Source of the DNA: Adiantum capillus-veneris
Lineage: Eukaryota; Streptophyta; Polypodiopsida; Polypodiales; Pteridaceae
DNA length: 64,000 bases
Assembly (NCBI GenBank): GCA_014529385.2
Contig: CM043953.1
Coordinates: forward strand, 79,286,338-79,350,337
Reading direction: 5' to 3'
Below the pieces are notes generated by a model. The model made no database searches, had not been told where the DNA came from, and saw nothing but the letters and a program-made list of their open reading frames with translations. Both the position numbers and the translations under genes were made by a program. This document shows positions 23,529 to 35,698 of the stretch, piece by piece; position 1 is the stretch's first letter; the number at the start of each line of letters is the position of its first letter.

Positions 23529-25119
23529 TGTAACATTTAATGGCCTAAAATCTTTTGTGTAGCGGAATTAGCATGAACATAGTGGGCATTTCATTAGAGT
23601 TGATTCCTAATGAGAATTACAAGAGTGCTTGGGTGGAGAGAGCAACAAAAAGCATAACACCTAGTTAGATAGCATCGACAATACTTTCAAAAGAGAGAGC
23701 AATTAAGCTATTGACAACAGTTGAGGACCGGATTTGCATGGAGCCGGTCCCCCCTCCAAAAGGCTTTGTATTATGGTTTCTCCCATCAAGAGAGACATTG
23801 TACAATACAATTCTTTGTGTTCCTTCAAGACTAGCTAGTGCAATGAAGATGGAAGCTTCATACACCAAGCAAAACACTTAATCAAACACAACTTGAATTA
23901 TCCCCGTTCTCAGACCCAAGACCTCACACACCTTCGAAGATGGTGAGAGCTAGCAGGGTATGAGAGTAGATTGAGAGGAAAAAGAAGTATCTTACGAGAA
24001 AGAAGTACATCTCCTCACATAATCACTCATATTAGCATAGCTTAGCTTAGTAATTAGCTTGGTAGAGAAGATGAGCATGCATTGAAGCTTGGCTCTTGGT
24101 TGGATTTGCATCCACATGCCAAGAGAGTGTTGATGTAGGCTTCTATCTCACAAGCTTGGAGTAGGTGATGAGCTCTCCATTAAAGCTTGGGAGGAGATAG
24201 AGTATTTTCCCTTCACACATGGTCAAGTGTGAGAGTGTGTGTGTCAATGCCAAGCAAAAATCAGCCCCCCCCTCTCTCTTGGGCGAGCCCTAGCTGCTAA
24301 GTAAGTCTGGCTTTTGCCTCATTGGACCTCCCCAAGGTCAAGCCAATAGGGATTAAGCAGCATAAGTGATAGCCTTCTGACATGTGTCCCCCTTTCCCCT
24401 TTTGTGAGAGCTTTAGGTAATTAAATAATTAAACTAAACTCTCATTGGACCCCTTTGCCTCCTGGCCAATAGGAATCAGGCAAGCCATGGGGCTCCTGAA
24501 TGCTCATTGGACCCCTTGGGAGACTGCCCAATAGTCTTCTAGGACACTTAATTCTTATTGGTTTCTTTTATTAAATGTTTTTAAATTAATTAAACTAGAT
24601 TTACTCTAGCTTAATTCTCATTGGTCCACTTCAAGGGTCTTCCAATAGGAATTGGGCACACCTTGTGGGCATCTGGCCTAGGGAGCTGACATGTGTCCCT
24701 CATTCCCTTTGTGTAAAGGGAGCCTGTGTGTGTGTGTGTGGCTTTCTCTCTCATCCCCTAGCTTTGGGGCTCGCCCCCTCCCATGTAGGGATGTGCAAAG
24801 ACTTTTAGGGCACACACTAAGCATCCAATTTTCCCTAGGGTTGACCTTTGGACACAACCTTTGAATTTTGGAACCTTAGCATTTTGGAAGTCTTAATGGG
24901 CTGAACCTTAGGGTCTTTTTGGCCCATTGTTTCACATGGCTCTTTTGCAGATGGCCCCCCCTTTGGATCCCTATTTTCCCTCCTTTGGATCCCTACTGTG
25001 GCCGGTCTGCTAACTTAACCCATATTCTAGCTTTTTCTCCCTTGGCACTTCCCCACATTAAATGATCAGTTTAATATGAGAAAATCATTTAGGAGAATTA
25101 GATATTGATTATTATGACA
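23529..25119 (-). repeat. 5' LTR of the chromovirus
   Basis: 1,591 bp, near-identical to 16214-17805, with TG...CA ends and adjacent TGTAC at 25120-25124. It contains the element's promoter by class rule; I could not place a TATA box with confidence. Confidence 0.95.
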
Positions 25120-25333
25120 TGTACTACACGGTATGGTGCTTTCTATTGGAAGTTACGCCCACTTGCGGTGGATATACCATCCTTTGAGAATGCGAGCCCT
25201 AAAACTCACAAGAGATGTTACCTATCCAATGGAAAGCCTCGTTCCTCCACCATACGTGATTTTTTGGATGGGTGTAAACCAGTCTTCCTCATCAAACCAG
25301 AAACACCCGTACAACGGGGAAAAAGGGGGAAAT

Positions 25334-25367
<34 letters not shown>

Positions 25368-25730
25368 GGGGGGAGGGACTACAGGGTCTACGTGAAAGTC
25401 TATGTGGATTGCAGGTGGCCTACAGTCCACGTGGACTCTGCAACGTCCCCGTGCGTGTCCCCCTTACGCACCCATCCCCTCGCATCACTGTCGTACGTGC
25501 CCCCCGCACCTATGTTCCCCGCCGTGTGTGTCATCTGCGTCCCCCTAACCCATACCAACCCTTCATGCGCTCGATCCCCCCCCCCCTGCCACATGTCTCG
25601 AGCCACCCTCGGGCCGTAGCTGCCCCCTGCCACCCTACCCCCCTTGCATCCCCACCTCCCACCCTTCCATGCACCTATCCCATTGCCCCCCTCTCCCCTT
25701 GCACGCACGCCCCCTATGCCGACCAAACCA

Positions 25731-25757
<27 letters not shown>
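25334..25757. repeat. 33-G run and 27-C run facing across C-rich DNA
   Basis: An uninterrupted run of 33 G lies at 25334-25366 and 27 C at 25731-25757; between them the DNA is strongly C-rich, with many runs of four to eight C. The ORFs here are Gly, Pro or Arg artefacts of composition. Confidence 0.9.
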
Positions 25758-25762
<5 letters not shown>

Positions 25763-25766
25763 TGCC

Positions 25767-25772
25767 TATAAA
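25767..25772 (+). promoter_or_regulatory. Candidate TATA box
   Basis: GCCTATAAAGGC directly after the C run and about 290 bp before the first coding segment of the decayed gene at 26 kb. It is the only clear TATAAA in a sensible position; weak evidence. Confidence 0.35.
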
Positions 25773-26055
25773 GGCTTACTCTTGGACTCTTTATTTTTCC
25801 TCATAGTTCTACACTTCCTTAAGCTTTAGTGATCTCTATCTTTTAGAAAACCAAATTATTATTTTTTCATTCCTTCATACCTTTAGAAACCTGCTACTCC
25901 TACTCTCTTTTATTTCATTTCTCTTAAATCGTCTTCCCACACATTCAAACCTCTCATATTACTTTCACCTTCACCTTTCATCAGTTCTTTGAAAACCATA
26001 AGCATACTAATAAACAAACAAAACACCAATTTTAACAAGAAAATAATCCAAAGAT

Positions 26056-29000
26056 GTGGACTGCCAAGAAGAGATAACGATTCAAATCACCCAAGAAGAA
26101 AATCCTCTGCACACCACTCAAGAGAGTGGTTTCATGGTTGGAGCGTTCGTTTTGACAATGATACAAGTGCCTCTTTTGACAAGTGCAATCACGTCAACGA
26201 CCATCCTTGCAAAAAACACGAGTAATGATCCTCTTACAGATTTATTTGTATCCGTGGTTGATAGCCACATCTCATCGGGTTGGATTGATGCATGTGTTGT
26301 GTCATACAATCATTTGTTGGCTCGCATCCTCCTTTGTCGCCTTTTGGCCAACCCGGCAATTAGATTATGTGGTTGAACTAACAACCTCTTTAGCGGAAAG
26401 AGGTTACCAGCCCATGATGGCTTGCTTCATTGTGTTTGAAGCTTTTCTCGGACAAGATCCTATACCATTCAATAGGCGTGGCACTTACGGGAGAGAGTTA
26501 GTGATGTCGGCCACATTTAATGACCAAATTAGAGACATTCTCGAGCTCTCTCACATAGAGGAGAAAATGTTCATTTTTTGGGATGGAAACCACTAGCTCC
26601 ATGCTTGGAAAGATTGGGCATTGCGGGAGCGGTTGGATGAATACTCTACACCAATGATTGAGTGCATGCTTATGAAGTGCAACTTTGCAAAAATGGCGGA
26701 ATTTCTCTTGGTGCTCGGCATGATCAACAAGTAAGTTTCTTCACACTTCTATTGGTGCACTTGATATTATCAATTATTAATATAATGTTTCATTTAAAAC
26801 TAGGGTGACGAAAGTCCATGTGCCTCACACCATTGCGCATGACATATTTATGATGCGCAAAATTAGTGCTTGCAGACCCACAATCCTTATTGGACAAATC
26901 CAATGAAGAATATAGGTAAAAACTTATAGAACACTTTGTGGGATGGAAATGAACCGTTCAAAATGGCTTAAACTACCTATGTCTTTGCTAGGGCAACTAC
27001 TGAGGAAGATAATCATAAATTTATAATACACATGCATTAGATAAGCACATAGGGTTTTTTTTAGACATGAGTTTGATTTGGCGATTTGTATTGTAGGAAG
27101 AGTTTGATGCAATGTATCGGCTGAAAACACAAAATTTACCAGTGAAGGGGAGTAGAGAGTACCACATGCACGAACATGATTACAAGGCAAGCTATGATTT
27201 GGCTGTGAAAGAGATCGAGAATTTTCTTGTGCAAAAGGGACTAGAGATAGCAATCATAGCCAATCCCAAAAATGGAATAATTTTTTTTCAAAAATGCATC
27301 TCTTTTGTGGGCTGGGGAGAGAAGGGTTGCAAAATGGCCACTTCAGAGTCTCCATGGTTGCACCCGTGGGTGCCCGCATGTAGATTAGTCCTTTGGAGTA
27401 AATACTATTTGCTTTTGAAAGCATTGTTTGTTCTCCTTAATTTTTTAAGAATGTTATCCAATGATACATTGCAAAATTATATCGCCTGATCAATATATTG
27501 GCCAAGGGTGATGTGTCGTTAGTGGAAGCATCTATTCCGATGCAGGAGAGGCCGTTCTCACAACGGTTGAGAATGCACGTATATTGGTGGCAGCTTGAAA
27601 GGTTAGCATACTAACACTAGAGTTTGGGGTCTTATCTAGTATTTCCACATTACTAATACTTAATGTGCAGGGGTGTATTGAGTGTGGCCGAAAAGATGGA
27701 GAGTTAAAGAAGCTACATGCATGCACCGCACGTGATTGTGATATATCTCTTAGCAATGCATTGCAGGGTTTTTGAAAAAACCACTTTGGCATGGTAAGGC
27801 TTTTGTACAATGGAAGCAAACCATACGAGCTACCCACACCACAGAGGAGCAGCCACATTTCGCTTGTACTGTTCGACGCATGCTATACATGTATTGAACT
27901 ATACAATATTAAAATTGTGTGTTATAAATGGTAGAGTTATTACTCTTGTTTTTTTTAGATGGTGGTTGGGCTCCCTTAAAATAGGCCCTCGAAGTCCATA
28001 CCTTGAGCATCCCAATGATGCATTGGTGGAGTTTAAAAGAGAGGAGAGTGGTCTCTATCCTAATGTTTTGATAGAGATGGTAAGGAAACGTAGAGAGACT
28101 ATCCATGGTTTTTGAACTATGGGGATGGCAAATTTTCCAAAGATGAAGCTAAAGCATACAAAGGTAAGTAATGTTTTTCTTGTTCAACTAATGTGTTTAA
28201 TTTGCTATAGTGTCATCACTTTTTTGTGGACTTGTAGCATTGCACAAGGAGGTTAAGGGTACGGGCAAAAGCAAAAGTGTCACCATCAATTAGCCTCCCA
28301 CCGATGCCATTTTTTCTAGCACAATCAAGGGACGTTGAAGCCCCAAAATTGCTTAGGACAGACCTAAACTAGGCAAGAAGAGAGGGCAATCAGTCATCAT
28401 CAGTGATTTTTTAGAGTTCTCAAAGGAGTTTTAGAATGAAAGGAGTGAGCACGAAGGTGGCAAGTCAGATTATGAGCAAGGTGATTCTTAACATCACTTT
28501 GAGTCACGGAGATCTAGACCTTCCCAAGCCTCGAGATCCCGAGGTCCTTAGCGAACCATATCCATTGGTATTGGACATAGCAAAGAAAACTACCCAGTTT
28601 CTATTTGGCCACCCAAACCACTTGACTCCTTTCCACTAGGTAAGAAATGCCACCACAAATAAATGCATGTTTTGACAACAACAAAATTGTAGTACCTAAC
28701 ATTTCATTAAATTCTGTGTTTGACACAGTTTCGGCTCACTCTAACGCAAAAATGGCAGCAATTTTAAGTGTTGGGGTAGTCCCAGTACATCTTGCAGTAC
28801 TTGATGATGTATGCCATCTACGGAAATCTATCATGGATCCAACGATTTCTTTTGAGTGAGTTTATGATACTTTGGCTTGCACTTTGAATTTGGTAAGCAC
28901 TCTCTCAATCTTCTTTTGCATGGTATTTATGTACTGCAGGAGCCTTCGAGTGATCCAACGTTTGATTGAATCTCTCTCACACTCTGACAAAATGGAGCCT

Positions 29001-29222
29001 AATCAGCACCTTGGAGGGGTGCGACTTGTGTGGGCAGACCTTCCCACACATTGCAAACTTGATTTCGGCATTGGTGGTATACCCCGATGGAATGAATTCT
29101 CTGTTGAACTCGTTGCTAGTGTGTTCACCTTAGCTATAGAGTTTTTACTATCGGATGGCACAATAGTCATGGTGTGTCGGGCAGACCACTTAGTACTCAT
29201 CACCGAGGAGGCCCGCTTGTGA
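26056..29222 (+). pseudogene. Decayed multi-exon gene of unknown family
   Basis: I do not recognise it. Coding-like segments lie in order on the plus strand, separated by introns with plausible GT-AG borders. They are 26183-26733 (RRGTYGRELVMSATFNDQIR, then HAWKDWALRERLDEY after a stop), 26804-26906 (VTKVHVPHTIAHDIFMMRK), 27098-27300 (EEFDAMYRLKTQ, HMHEHDYKASYDLA), and 27671-27770 (CIECGRKDGELKKLHAC, a zinc-site-like pair). Then come 27960-28250 (PNDALVEFKREESGLYPNVL) and 28940-29222 (VRLVWADLPTHCKLDF, then FLLSDGTIVMVCRADHL). The last part has the rhythm of an N6-type methyltransferase core (D-P-P-Y, then a hydrophobic strand), with ADLP in place of DPPY. A TAG splits DGNH from LHAWK near 26596, and several frameshifts follow, so it is a pseudogene. 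The methyltransferase reading is speculative. Confidence 0.4.
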
Positions 29223-29252
29223 ATTATAAATTATGAATGTTTGATCTAGTGA

Positions 29253-29255
<3 letters not shown>

Positions 29256-29323
<68 letters not shown>

Positions 29324-29420
29324 GATGATGATGGAAAAGAAGAAGCTTGGGTGGTATAGTGATAGAACCATCTATGACTTTTTTTTTAACACACATACAA
29401 CCATCGTCAGAGCACACACA

Positions 29421-29510
<90 letters not shown>
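29256..29510. repeat. (GA)n, (GT)n and (GA)n microsatellites
   Basis: GA run at about 29256-29321, then GT at about 29427-29471 running into GA to about 29510. Confidence 0.95.
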
Positions 29511-29513
<3 letters not shown>

Positions 29514-29619
29514 CAAGAGAGAGAATAAAGTTGATAAAGGAGAAAGAATCTTCTTGAAATCTTCTCATCCGATTCCAAAAAAGCGCTCACCGAAAAATGC
29601 TCGTCAAAAAATTACGTCC

Positions 29620-30180
29620 AAATCCCAAGTGTTTTATCATGGGCCACCTTTTTAAGAGCTTGGTGCCCCAACATCGACAAAGGTTTCCCAAAATTTAGTT
29701 TCTAACTTGGTAATGGTAGTACCTGAAGAAATAGTATCATGGGCCCCATAAACAATGTTAAAATTTCCCCCACTATGCTAGAAAAGGAATAGTGGACAAC
29801 CATTGCCATAATTCCACTCTTAATTTAAGGATATTATCTACATAAATATTGATTACCAATAAAGATCCCCATTGAATGTCTATAGTAAAAATAGAACATC
29901 TTTCACTTGGATGACCCAATATCCATTTTGAGTTGAGTGAAGCTCAAAGACAAGTGACCACACCACAGTACCCATCTTTAGCTTCCCCATAGAAACACTA
30001 CATCCCCCTATAGTGAAGGGTTGTTCTTACTTTATCATGCCTATTGTGCTCTTGCACCATATGAATATCAAGGTTATTGGGAAGAATCAACTTGTTAAAA
30101 CTATACAATCTATATGGATCATTGAGACCCTACTTGACATTGAAAGTGGTAGTTTTCATAGGAGAGTGTCGAGTAAGGCC
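29620..30180 (-). pseudogene. LINE endonuclease fragment, antisense
   Basis: The minus strand encodes, in shifting frames, ILPNNLDIHMVQEHNR (usual form DI--LQE-K), then VVWSLVFELHS, and near 29740-29790 GGNFNIVYGAHDT (usual form GGDFN). These are blocks of APE-type endonucleases of plant L1-like LINEs. Frameshifts and stops show it is dead. It seems to be a different copy from the element at 35-40 kb. Confidence 0.55.
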
Positions 30181-30445
30181 GATCTAATAGCAGTAGGGAG
30201 GATGGCTTGAGGGGAGCCGCTGAGAGGATAAATAAAGAGAGATATTTTTTCTCTCAACCTTTTCGAGACTCGTAAGAAGTGGGCGAAAGACCAAGAATAA
30301 TGTTTCCTTCTTATGTTGATGGAAACGGAGATGTAGAGAGAGGTCTTGTGATAGGCCATAGCTGATAGAGATTGAATAGACATTATTGTGGGAGAGATCT
30401 TTCAGTTTTCTAATTTGAAAGCGAAAGAGAGGGAGGTAGTGAGTG

Positions 30446-30448
<3 letters not shown>

Positions 30449-30491
<43 letters not shown>
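30449..30491. repeat. (GA)n microsatellite
   Basis: Pure GA run. Confidence 0.95.
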
Positions 30492-30495
<4 letters not shown>

Positions 30496-30944
30496 GAAGC
30501 CTTTTTTGAGTTGCAAGAGATGAGATATCAGCCTTGATTAAGGGTTAGTGGAAAAGTATTGTGCTGACCTATAGAATGTAAGCCAAAGCTTGGTCTGTTG
30601 GCATCATTCAAAATTCTTGAAGCCTTGAAGATACGAAGTGTTCTTGAATACAAAGATAAGTTTTGTTACATTGTTGTAAAAGAAATTTCAATAGTCATAA
30701 ATACACGATAATTTTACACCATTTTTCCCACACAATAGTGTGAATTTCCTTGCTCATGGAAAGACTTGAGTTTGTGTTGCACCTGTGCACACTCTAAACA
30801 TAGCAAACATTGAAAATGGTATACAATCAACCTCTTGATTGTTGATGAACCTTGTTTTATATGGGAATTAATCATGCTTGATTAACATAACTAATTTCAA
30901 TATGAGTAGTATCATAGAGTCTATTCCGCAACCCGTTTTGTCAA

Positions 30945-31078
30945 ATAAGGTAGAAAATAAGGAAGTTATACCATGGTATGATGTGATTCTTCTATAGATG
31001 GATGAGCACGTTATCTGCCTCTCAAATCCTTTCTTGTACAGTATTGTTACCATATATCTTAATGATAACATTCCAGCC

Positions 31079-31143
<65 letters not shown>

Positions 31144-31259
31144 TCTATGTGTGGATGTGTGTGTGTGTTCACACTAACCAGTAGTAAGCTACATGATCAA
31201 GCTATGCCTAATCTCTCTTTGTATTTTCAGGCTCACAATCTACTTGCTACTCTCAAGTT

Positions 31260-31308
<49 letters not shown>

Positions 31309-31877
31309 GTGAGGAAGCTTAAGCAATTGCATGTCGGGGTTTATTGAATTTTACTTTGCAAACCCACTAAATCTCATCATTTCATTATTACATTTAACTA
31401 CACAAAGAATTAATTACCCTCTAGTTTCTTCTTTAATTTTCTATAAATAAATTTTTTTCTTATATTACATATTCCATAATTTCCTACAAGTTTTTACAAG
31501 AAAATATCCAATGACAAATCATTGTACACAATAATTCTATTGAGACTCAATTTTCCTAACATGAGTGTGAGGGAAAATTGGGTCTCAATAGAATTAGTGT
31601 GTACATTGATTTGTCAATGGATGCTTTCTTGTTAGAACTTGTAAAAAATATTAGATGTAATATAAGGACTGTTTTAGTTATAGAAAGAAGAAACTTAAGG
31701 GTAATTCTTTGTGTAGGTAAATGTGATAATGATGAGATTTAATAGGTTTGCAAAGTTAAATTTAATAAAGCCCAACACGCACTTGCAGAAGATTTATGTT
31801 AGAGAGAGAGAGAGAGGCTTACAAGATCGTGGTATACAGTAACAATAAGGATACTATAGAATAACAATAAGGATTTC

Positions 31878-31961
<84 letters not shown>

Positions 31962-32023
31962 ATAGCTTGATCATGCAGCTTATTGTTGGTTAGTATCAAC
32001 ATACACACACACCCACAGAGAGA

Positions 32024-32088
<65 letters not shown>

Positions 32089-32222
32089 TACATATATTAT
32101 ATGGCTAGATCGGGTTACTAAGCTAGTAGCAATACTTTACACGAAAGGATTTGAGAGGCGGATAGCTTGCTCATCCTGCTGCACAAGAATCACATCATAC
32201 CATGTTATAACTTCCTTACCTT
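30945..32222. repeat. ~1.3-kb inverted repeat with almost no loop
   Basis: The two arms meet near 31556-31572 with a spacer of about eight bases. Matching blocks: AATTCTATTGAGAC (near 31530) against GTCTCAATAGAATT (near 31582); TACACAAAGAATTA (near 31400) against AATTCTTTGTGTAG (near 31703); CTACATGATCAAGCTATG (31189) against CATAGCTTGATCATGCAG (31961); and GCCTCTCAAATCCTTTC (near 31017) against GAAAGGATTTGAGAGGC (near 32143). Each arm holds its own expanded repeats: (AT)n at 31083-31141 and (CT)n at about 31259-31303 on the left, (GA)n at about 31879-31960 and 32029-32084 on the right. Both arms keep the same peptide, KGFER then RITSYH-ITSL, on opposite strands. Confidence 0.85.
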
Positions 32223-32531
32223 TTGCCTCATTACAATATCAGCCTCACCATCCAAATCATAATTAGATGATACAGCCACATTTAACATTAACATTGGTCA
32301 TGTGGGTACCAACTCAGTGGTTGTGCCTCCTACCACGTTTTTGAAGCTTTTGCCTTCTTAGTAAATGTTTTATTAGACACTCTCGTCTTGATGCTGGTGC
32401 TACCAACTTGTCCCTCATCGCCATAAGCATAATGTTTGGTAGACAATATACTGCCGCCTGCTCCTATCCCTTACTCTCAAAATTCATTGCTACCGTTGCT
32501 ACCTTTGCTTTCGCTTTAGCGGGTGATGCGG

Positions 32532-32615
32532 TGTTAGGAAATAAGACGTAGCTAAATAGATAATTGAGTAGATTACTTAATGGAGAGAGACAGATTTATA
32601 TACACGAGATTATAG

Positions 32616-32656
<41 letters not shown>

Positions 32657-33147
32657 CACGATATACGTGGTTCACCCAATGTGGGCTACGTCCACGGGAA
32701 AGCAGCCACTCAATGGCTTTAGTACTTCAAAACAAGAAGTAGTTTACAAAGGGATTATACCTTTAATGGAGCTCCCGCCTTGCTTCACTCTCACCACCTC
32801 ACACTCACCTTGTTGCATCAACTTCACACTATGAAATGTGTGTAGAAATGGCCTCCTTTTATAGGCCAAAAGGGCTGCCCTCTCTTATGAGAGACAGCCA
32901 TGTGTAGCCGCCCTTGTGCGAATAAGTCCAAATCGGACCCTCCAATCCGCCCATGTGTGGCCGCCCTTGAGAAGACAAGTCCGCTTTTGAATTCGGCCAC
33001 CGGCTACCAGCCATTGACTTCCGACCACTTTCCGGCCGCCGTCCGGCCTTTAAAGTTGCCCCTGATTCTTGTCCGTGAAAATTTTGATTTCCGGTGAGTG
33101 ATTTTCCTTCACGCACGATGGCTTCTCCTCATAATGGGGGCCTTACA
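32532..33147. repeat. Possible solo LTR
   Basis: The segment starts TGTTAGG and ends CCTTACA, an inverted-ended LTR pattern, and contains CGTGGTTCACCC...GGGCTACGTCCACGG, a phrase I associate with plant copia-type LTRs. It holds a (GA)n at about 32617-32652. No matching target duplication flanks it (TGCGG versus AATGT), so the borders are uncertain. Confidence 0.35.
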
Positions 33148-33149
33148 AA

Positions 33150-34680
33150 TGTGCGCTTTTACCACAGAAAATTACAAGGGTAAATCAGGCTCCATACTTA
33201 ACATGCGGAGCTCGCCATCAAAGGTGAGGGAGAATATTCTGTTTTCTTTCTCACTCCACACATGATCATCTAGGTAGTTGTGGTGATACGATATTAATGG
33301 GAGTGGTAGGTGATTTGGATGGAGGCAAAAGTTTCACGACGTCATTCTTCTTGATAATTTCCTTATGTGTCTATAATATCTCTAGGGCTGATTTGATCAT
33401 GATATCATCGAAGACAATAAAGCTTGTATGCGCTATTGTTGCATGGTAGATTGAAGAGCATGGGCTCGTGCAAAGTAACCAGATTTTGCAAAAGATCGAT
33501 AAGGGAGTTACCCTACTTTTATGAAAGAATTTTCTCCAAACCCTGGACATATACTCGGTAAGGGAGTTACCCTACCTATCTGATACCTTTGAGACATTAT
33601 TGCCCATTCAACACTACTTTGCTCCATGATCTATTTCAACCTGTTTTTTTGTGGAGAAAAGCATTGAAATCAATGGTCCTTTCAATGTAGTGAAATTTAT
33701 GACAACAAACCGAGGTGATCTCCCCAATCTTGGAAAAATACAAATCCTTTCAAAACATATAGTGAAAGGTGAGTTTAAAAAATGAAAAGCAATAGTGAAA
33801 GGTCAAAAGACTGTCAATGCCTATATAAGGATACATTTTTGCGTTGTGATACATTTTTATATTTCTTCTTTATTACGTTTCCTTCAGCGTTTTATTACGT
33901 TCCTTCAGAGTTACGTTGCACTATTTTATTACGTTAATTAATTTAGAATTGATCAACAAAATCATTGCTGTTACCGGCTTATATAGTTGACATAACTGAA
34001 TTCCACATTGATGCTCTGTCGCTGAAGAATTCCACATTCCAGAAGAATCATGAGCGCACCAACTTACCAAGAATCATGAGCGCCGGGCGGCATGTGTCGA
34101 GTCTAACGTTGTTGGCGACCAAGTTACCAACATTAGTCTCGACATGCAGGGCGCCGACGGCAGCAGCTGGCGCTGCAGCACTCATATCTGTCCATGAGAG
34201 GGTCCTTCAATATTTGGAAGGGTTGCATGATATCAGACTCCGTATTCTCATAAACAGGGTCTCCAAAAAAATTAGAAACAACACGTGTCGCCGGTGCTGC
34301 TGCACTCAGATTTGTGCACTCATGATTCTTGGTGTCTGCTAGTCAACTAGTTGACGTCCAAGTAGGCGGCTGGACCTGCTAATGTAGGTAATACTAATTA
34401 TGTAATACTTATATAATTAGTTGCATAGCACAGTTAATGCAGTTAATACTTACACCACACAGCTTATGAATCTGACAAAAAATATTGCAAATAGGTTAGC
34501 GTATAGGTAAGTTGCATACCTGCATTAATTAGGCATAGCTGAAGACGTAGACGGTGGCAAGTAGTAAACTGTTATCTTCACGTTATTTTCCTTTTCATCC
34601 ACTGCTGGGACGTAGTCGCAGGGAGACTGCACCATTCATGGCCATAGCCCTTGCGTCACGATTCTGTTTCTGAATGTTCT
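33150..34680. other. No gene seen; small inverted repeat at 34067-34335
   Basis: ACCAAGAATCATGAGCGC near 34066 is mirrored by GCACTCATGATTCTTGGT near 34316; inside are GCATGTGTCGAGTCTAAC against AGTCTCGACATGC. The 125-codon ORF here follows these repeats and has no motif. Confidence 0.45.
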
Positions 34681-34682
34681 TC

Positions 34683-34684
<2 letters not shown>

Positions 34685-34732
<48 letters not shown>

Positions 34733-34846
34733 TGTTACTGGGATAGTGTGTGTTTTTCATGTGTATGTGTGTGGTGTACCATGTATGCCAAGTGACAGAA
34801 CTAGAATGACTGTGAGCAACGATGTGTGTATGTGCGCGCACGAGAG

Positions 34847-34888
<42 letters not shown>

Positions 34889-34908
34889 TTGGGGGGGGGG
34901 GGGGGGGG
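34685..34908. repeat. (GA)n microsatellites and a G run
   Basis: GA at about 34685-34730 and 34850-34884, then a run of about 18 G near 34891-34908. Confidence 0.9.
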
Positions 34909-35425
34909 AGAGGAGGGGGATTCCGAGAGGGACTCATGGGCTGAGAGAGAGCGTGTGTTTTTGTGGGTATGACAGAAGAACGATTTTACATACTTGCAAT
35001 GAAGCGTCCCACTAGTGTCGGGTTAAGCCTCCATGCGTTATGAGGGAGTTTTCTCCTAGCCGCAATAACTCCCAAAATTTTTCTTTTTTGGCCTCATGCG
35101 TAATTAACGCATTTTCAATTGCATTAAGCAACAAATGTGGCTAGAGACGTACATAGATACTTCCACTATGCCTAAAACACACCAATGCTTTCATTCCAAT
35201 CACCCATTCTACGATTACTTTCATTTGCTTGCTGGGTCTTCAATACAAGAAATAGGTACCTTAGAAATCCTTGTAAGTAAAGAGACAATCGGGCGGGTGC
35301 TACCCCATCATTTGTGCTACCGGCCTTGATATCGCACCATCACACCGTCGATATTTTCTCAATTCAAGCCCCGACCTTGATACTATGAATGTTAAATTTT
35401 AACTAAAACCATCAAAGCCCAGTGG

Positions 35426-35698
35426 ATGGTAACAAAGGAAACATTTTCAGACTATGCAGGTTATGTTAACACCTACAATCGAGGTAAAAGGGCCAATGTG
35501 CCCAGCCTCACTCATGACGGTCAGGGCTTTGAACAACCTTTGATTTACAAATACCTCTCCAAAGCTTGCTTCTTACATGGTATCGAGGGCCATTTTGTCA
35601 GAAATTGTCCGGTCAAGAACCCTTCCCCTGCCCCTCAACCAGCTGTCTGCTGCCCAACCCGCTGCTCCGCCTTCTTCTCAGGCTCGACCTCACCCTAA
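35426..35698 (+). pseudogene. LINE ORF1 remnant with altered zinc knuckle
   Basis: YLSKACFLHGIEGHFVRNCP matches the zinc knuckle of plant LINE ORF1 proteins, but the second Cys is His. Pro/Ala-rich sequence follows in shifted frames to about 35790, as in the usual linker. Confidence 0.6.

Larger units (their letters stand above)
16214..25119 (-). mobile_element. Complete Ty3/gypsy chromovirus, 8.9 kb
   Basis: The element is on the minus strand. Two LTRs of about 1.59 kb bound one intact gag-pol frame. Five bases TGTAC precede the left LTR (16209-16213) and follow the right LTR (25120-25124), a perfect target duplication. A primer-binding site for initiator tRNA-Met and a purine-rich tract sit at the expected inner LTR edges. 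Domain order gag-protease-RT-RNase H-integrase-chromodomain defines a chromovirus. The LTRs differ by only a handful of changes and the frame has no stop, so insertion is recent and the copy may be able to move. Confidence 0.95.

Noticed and set aside
25105-25771. Overlapping 95-212 codon ORFs rich in Gly, Pro and Arg
   Set aside because: Caused by the G and C homopolymers and C-rich DNA; frames on both strands are equally open.
32532-33147. Calling this a full copia element
   Set aside because: Only one LTR-like segment and no coding sequence or target duplication; listed as a low-confidence solo LTR.
33965-34342. 125-codon ORF between 33.9 and 34.3 kb
   Set aside because: Its sequence follows a set of short inverted repeats; no motif or splice support. 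Kept only as a small inverted repeat.
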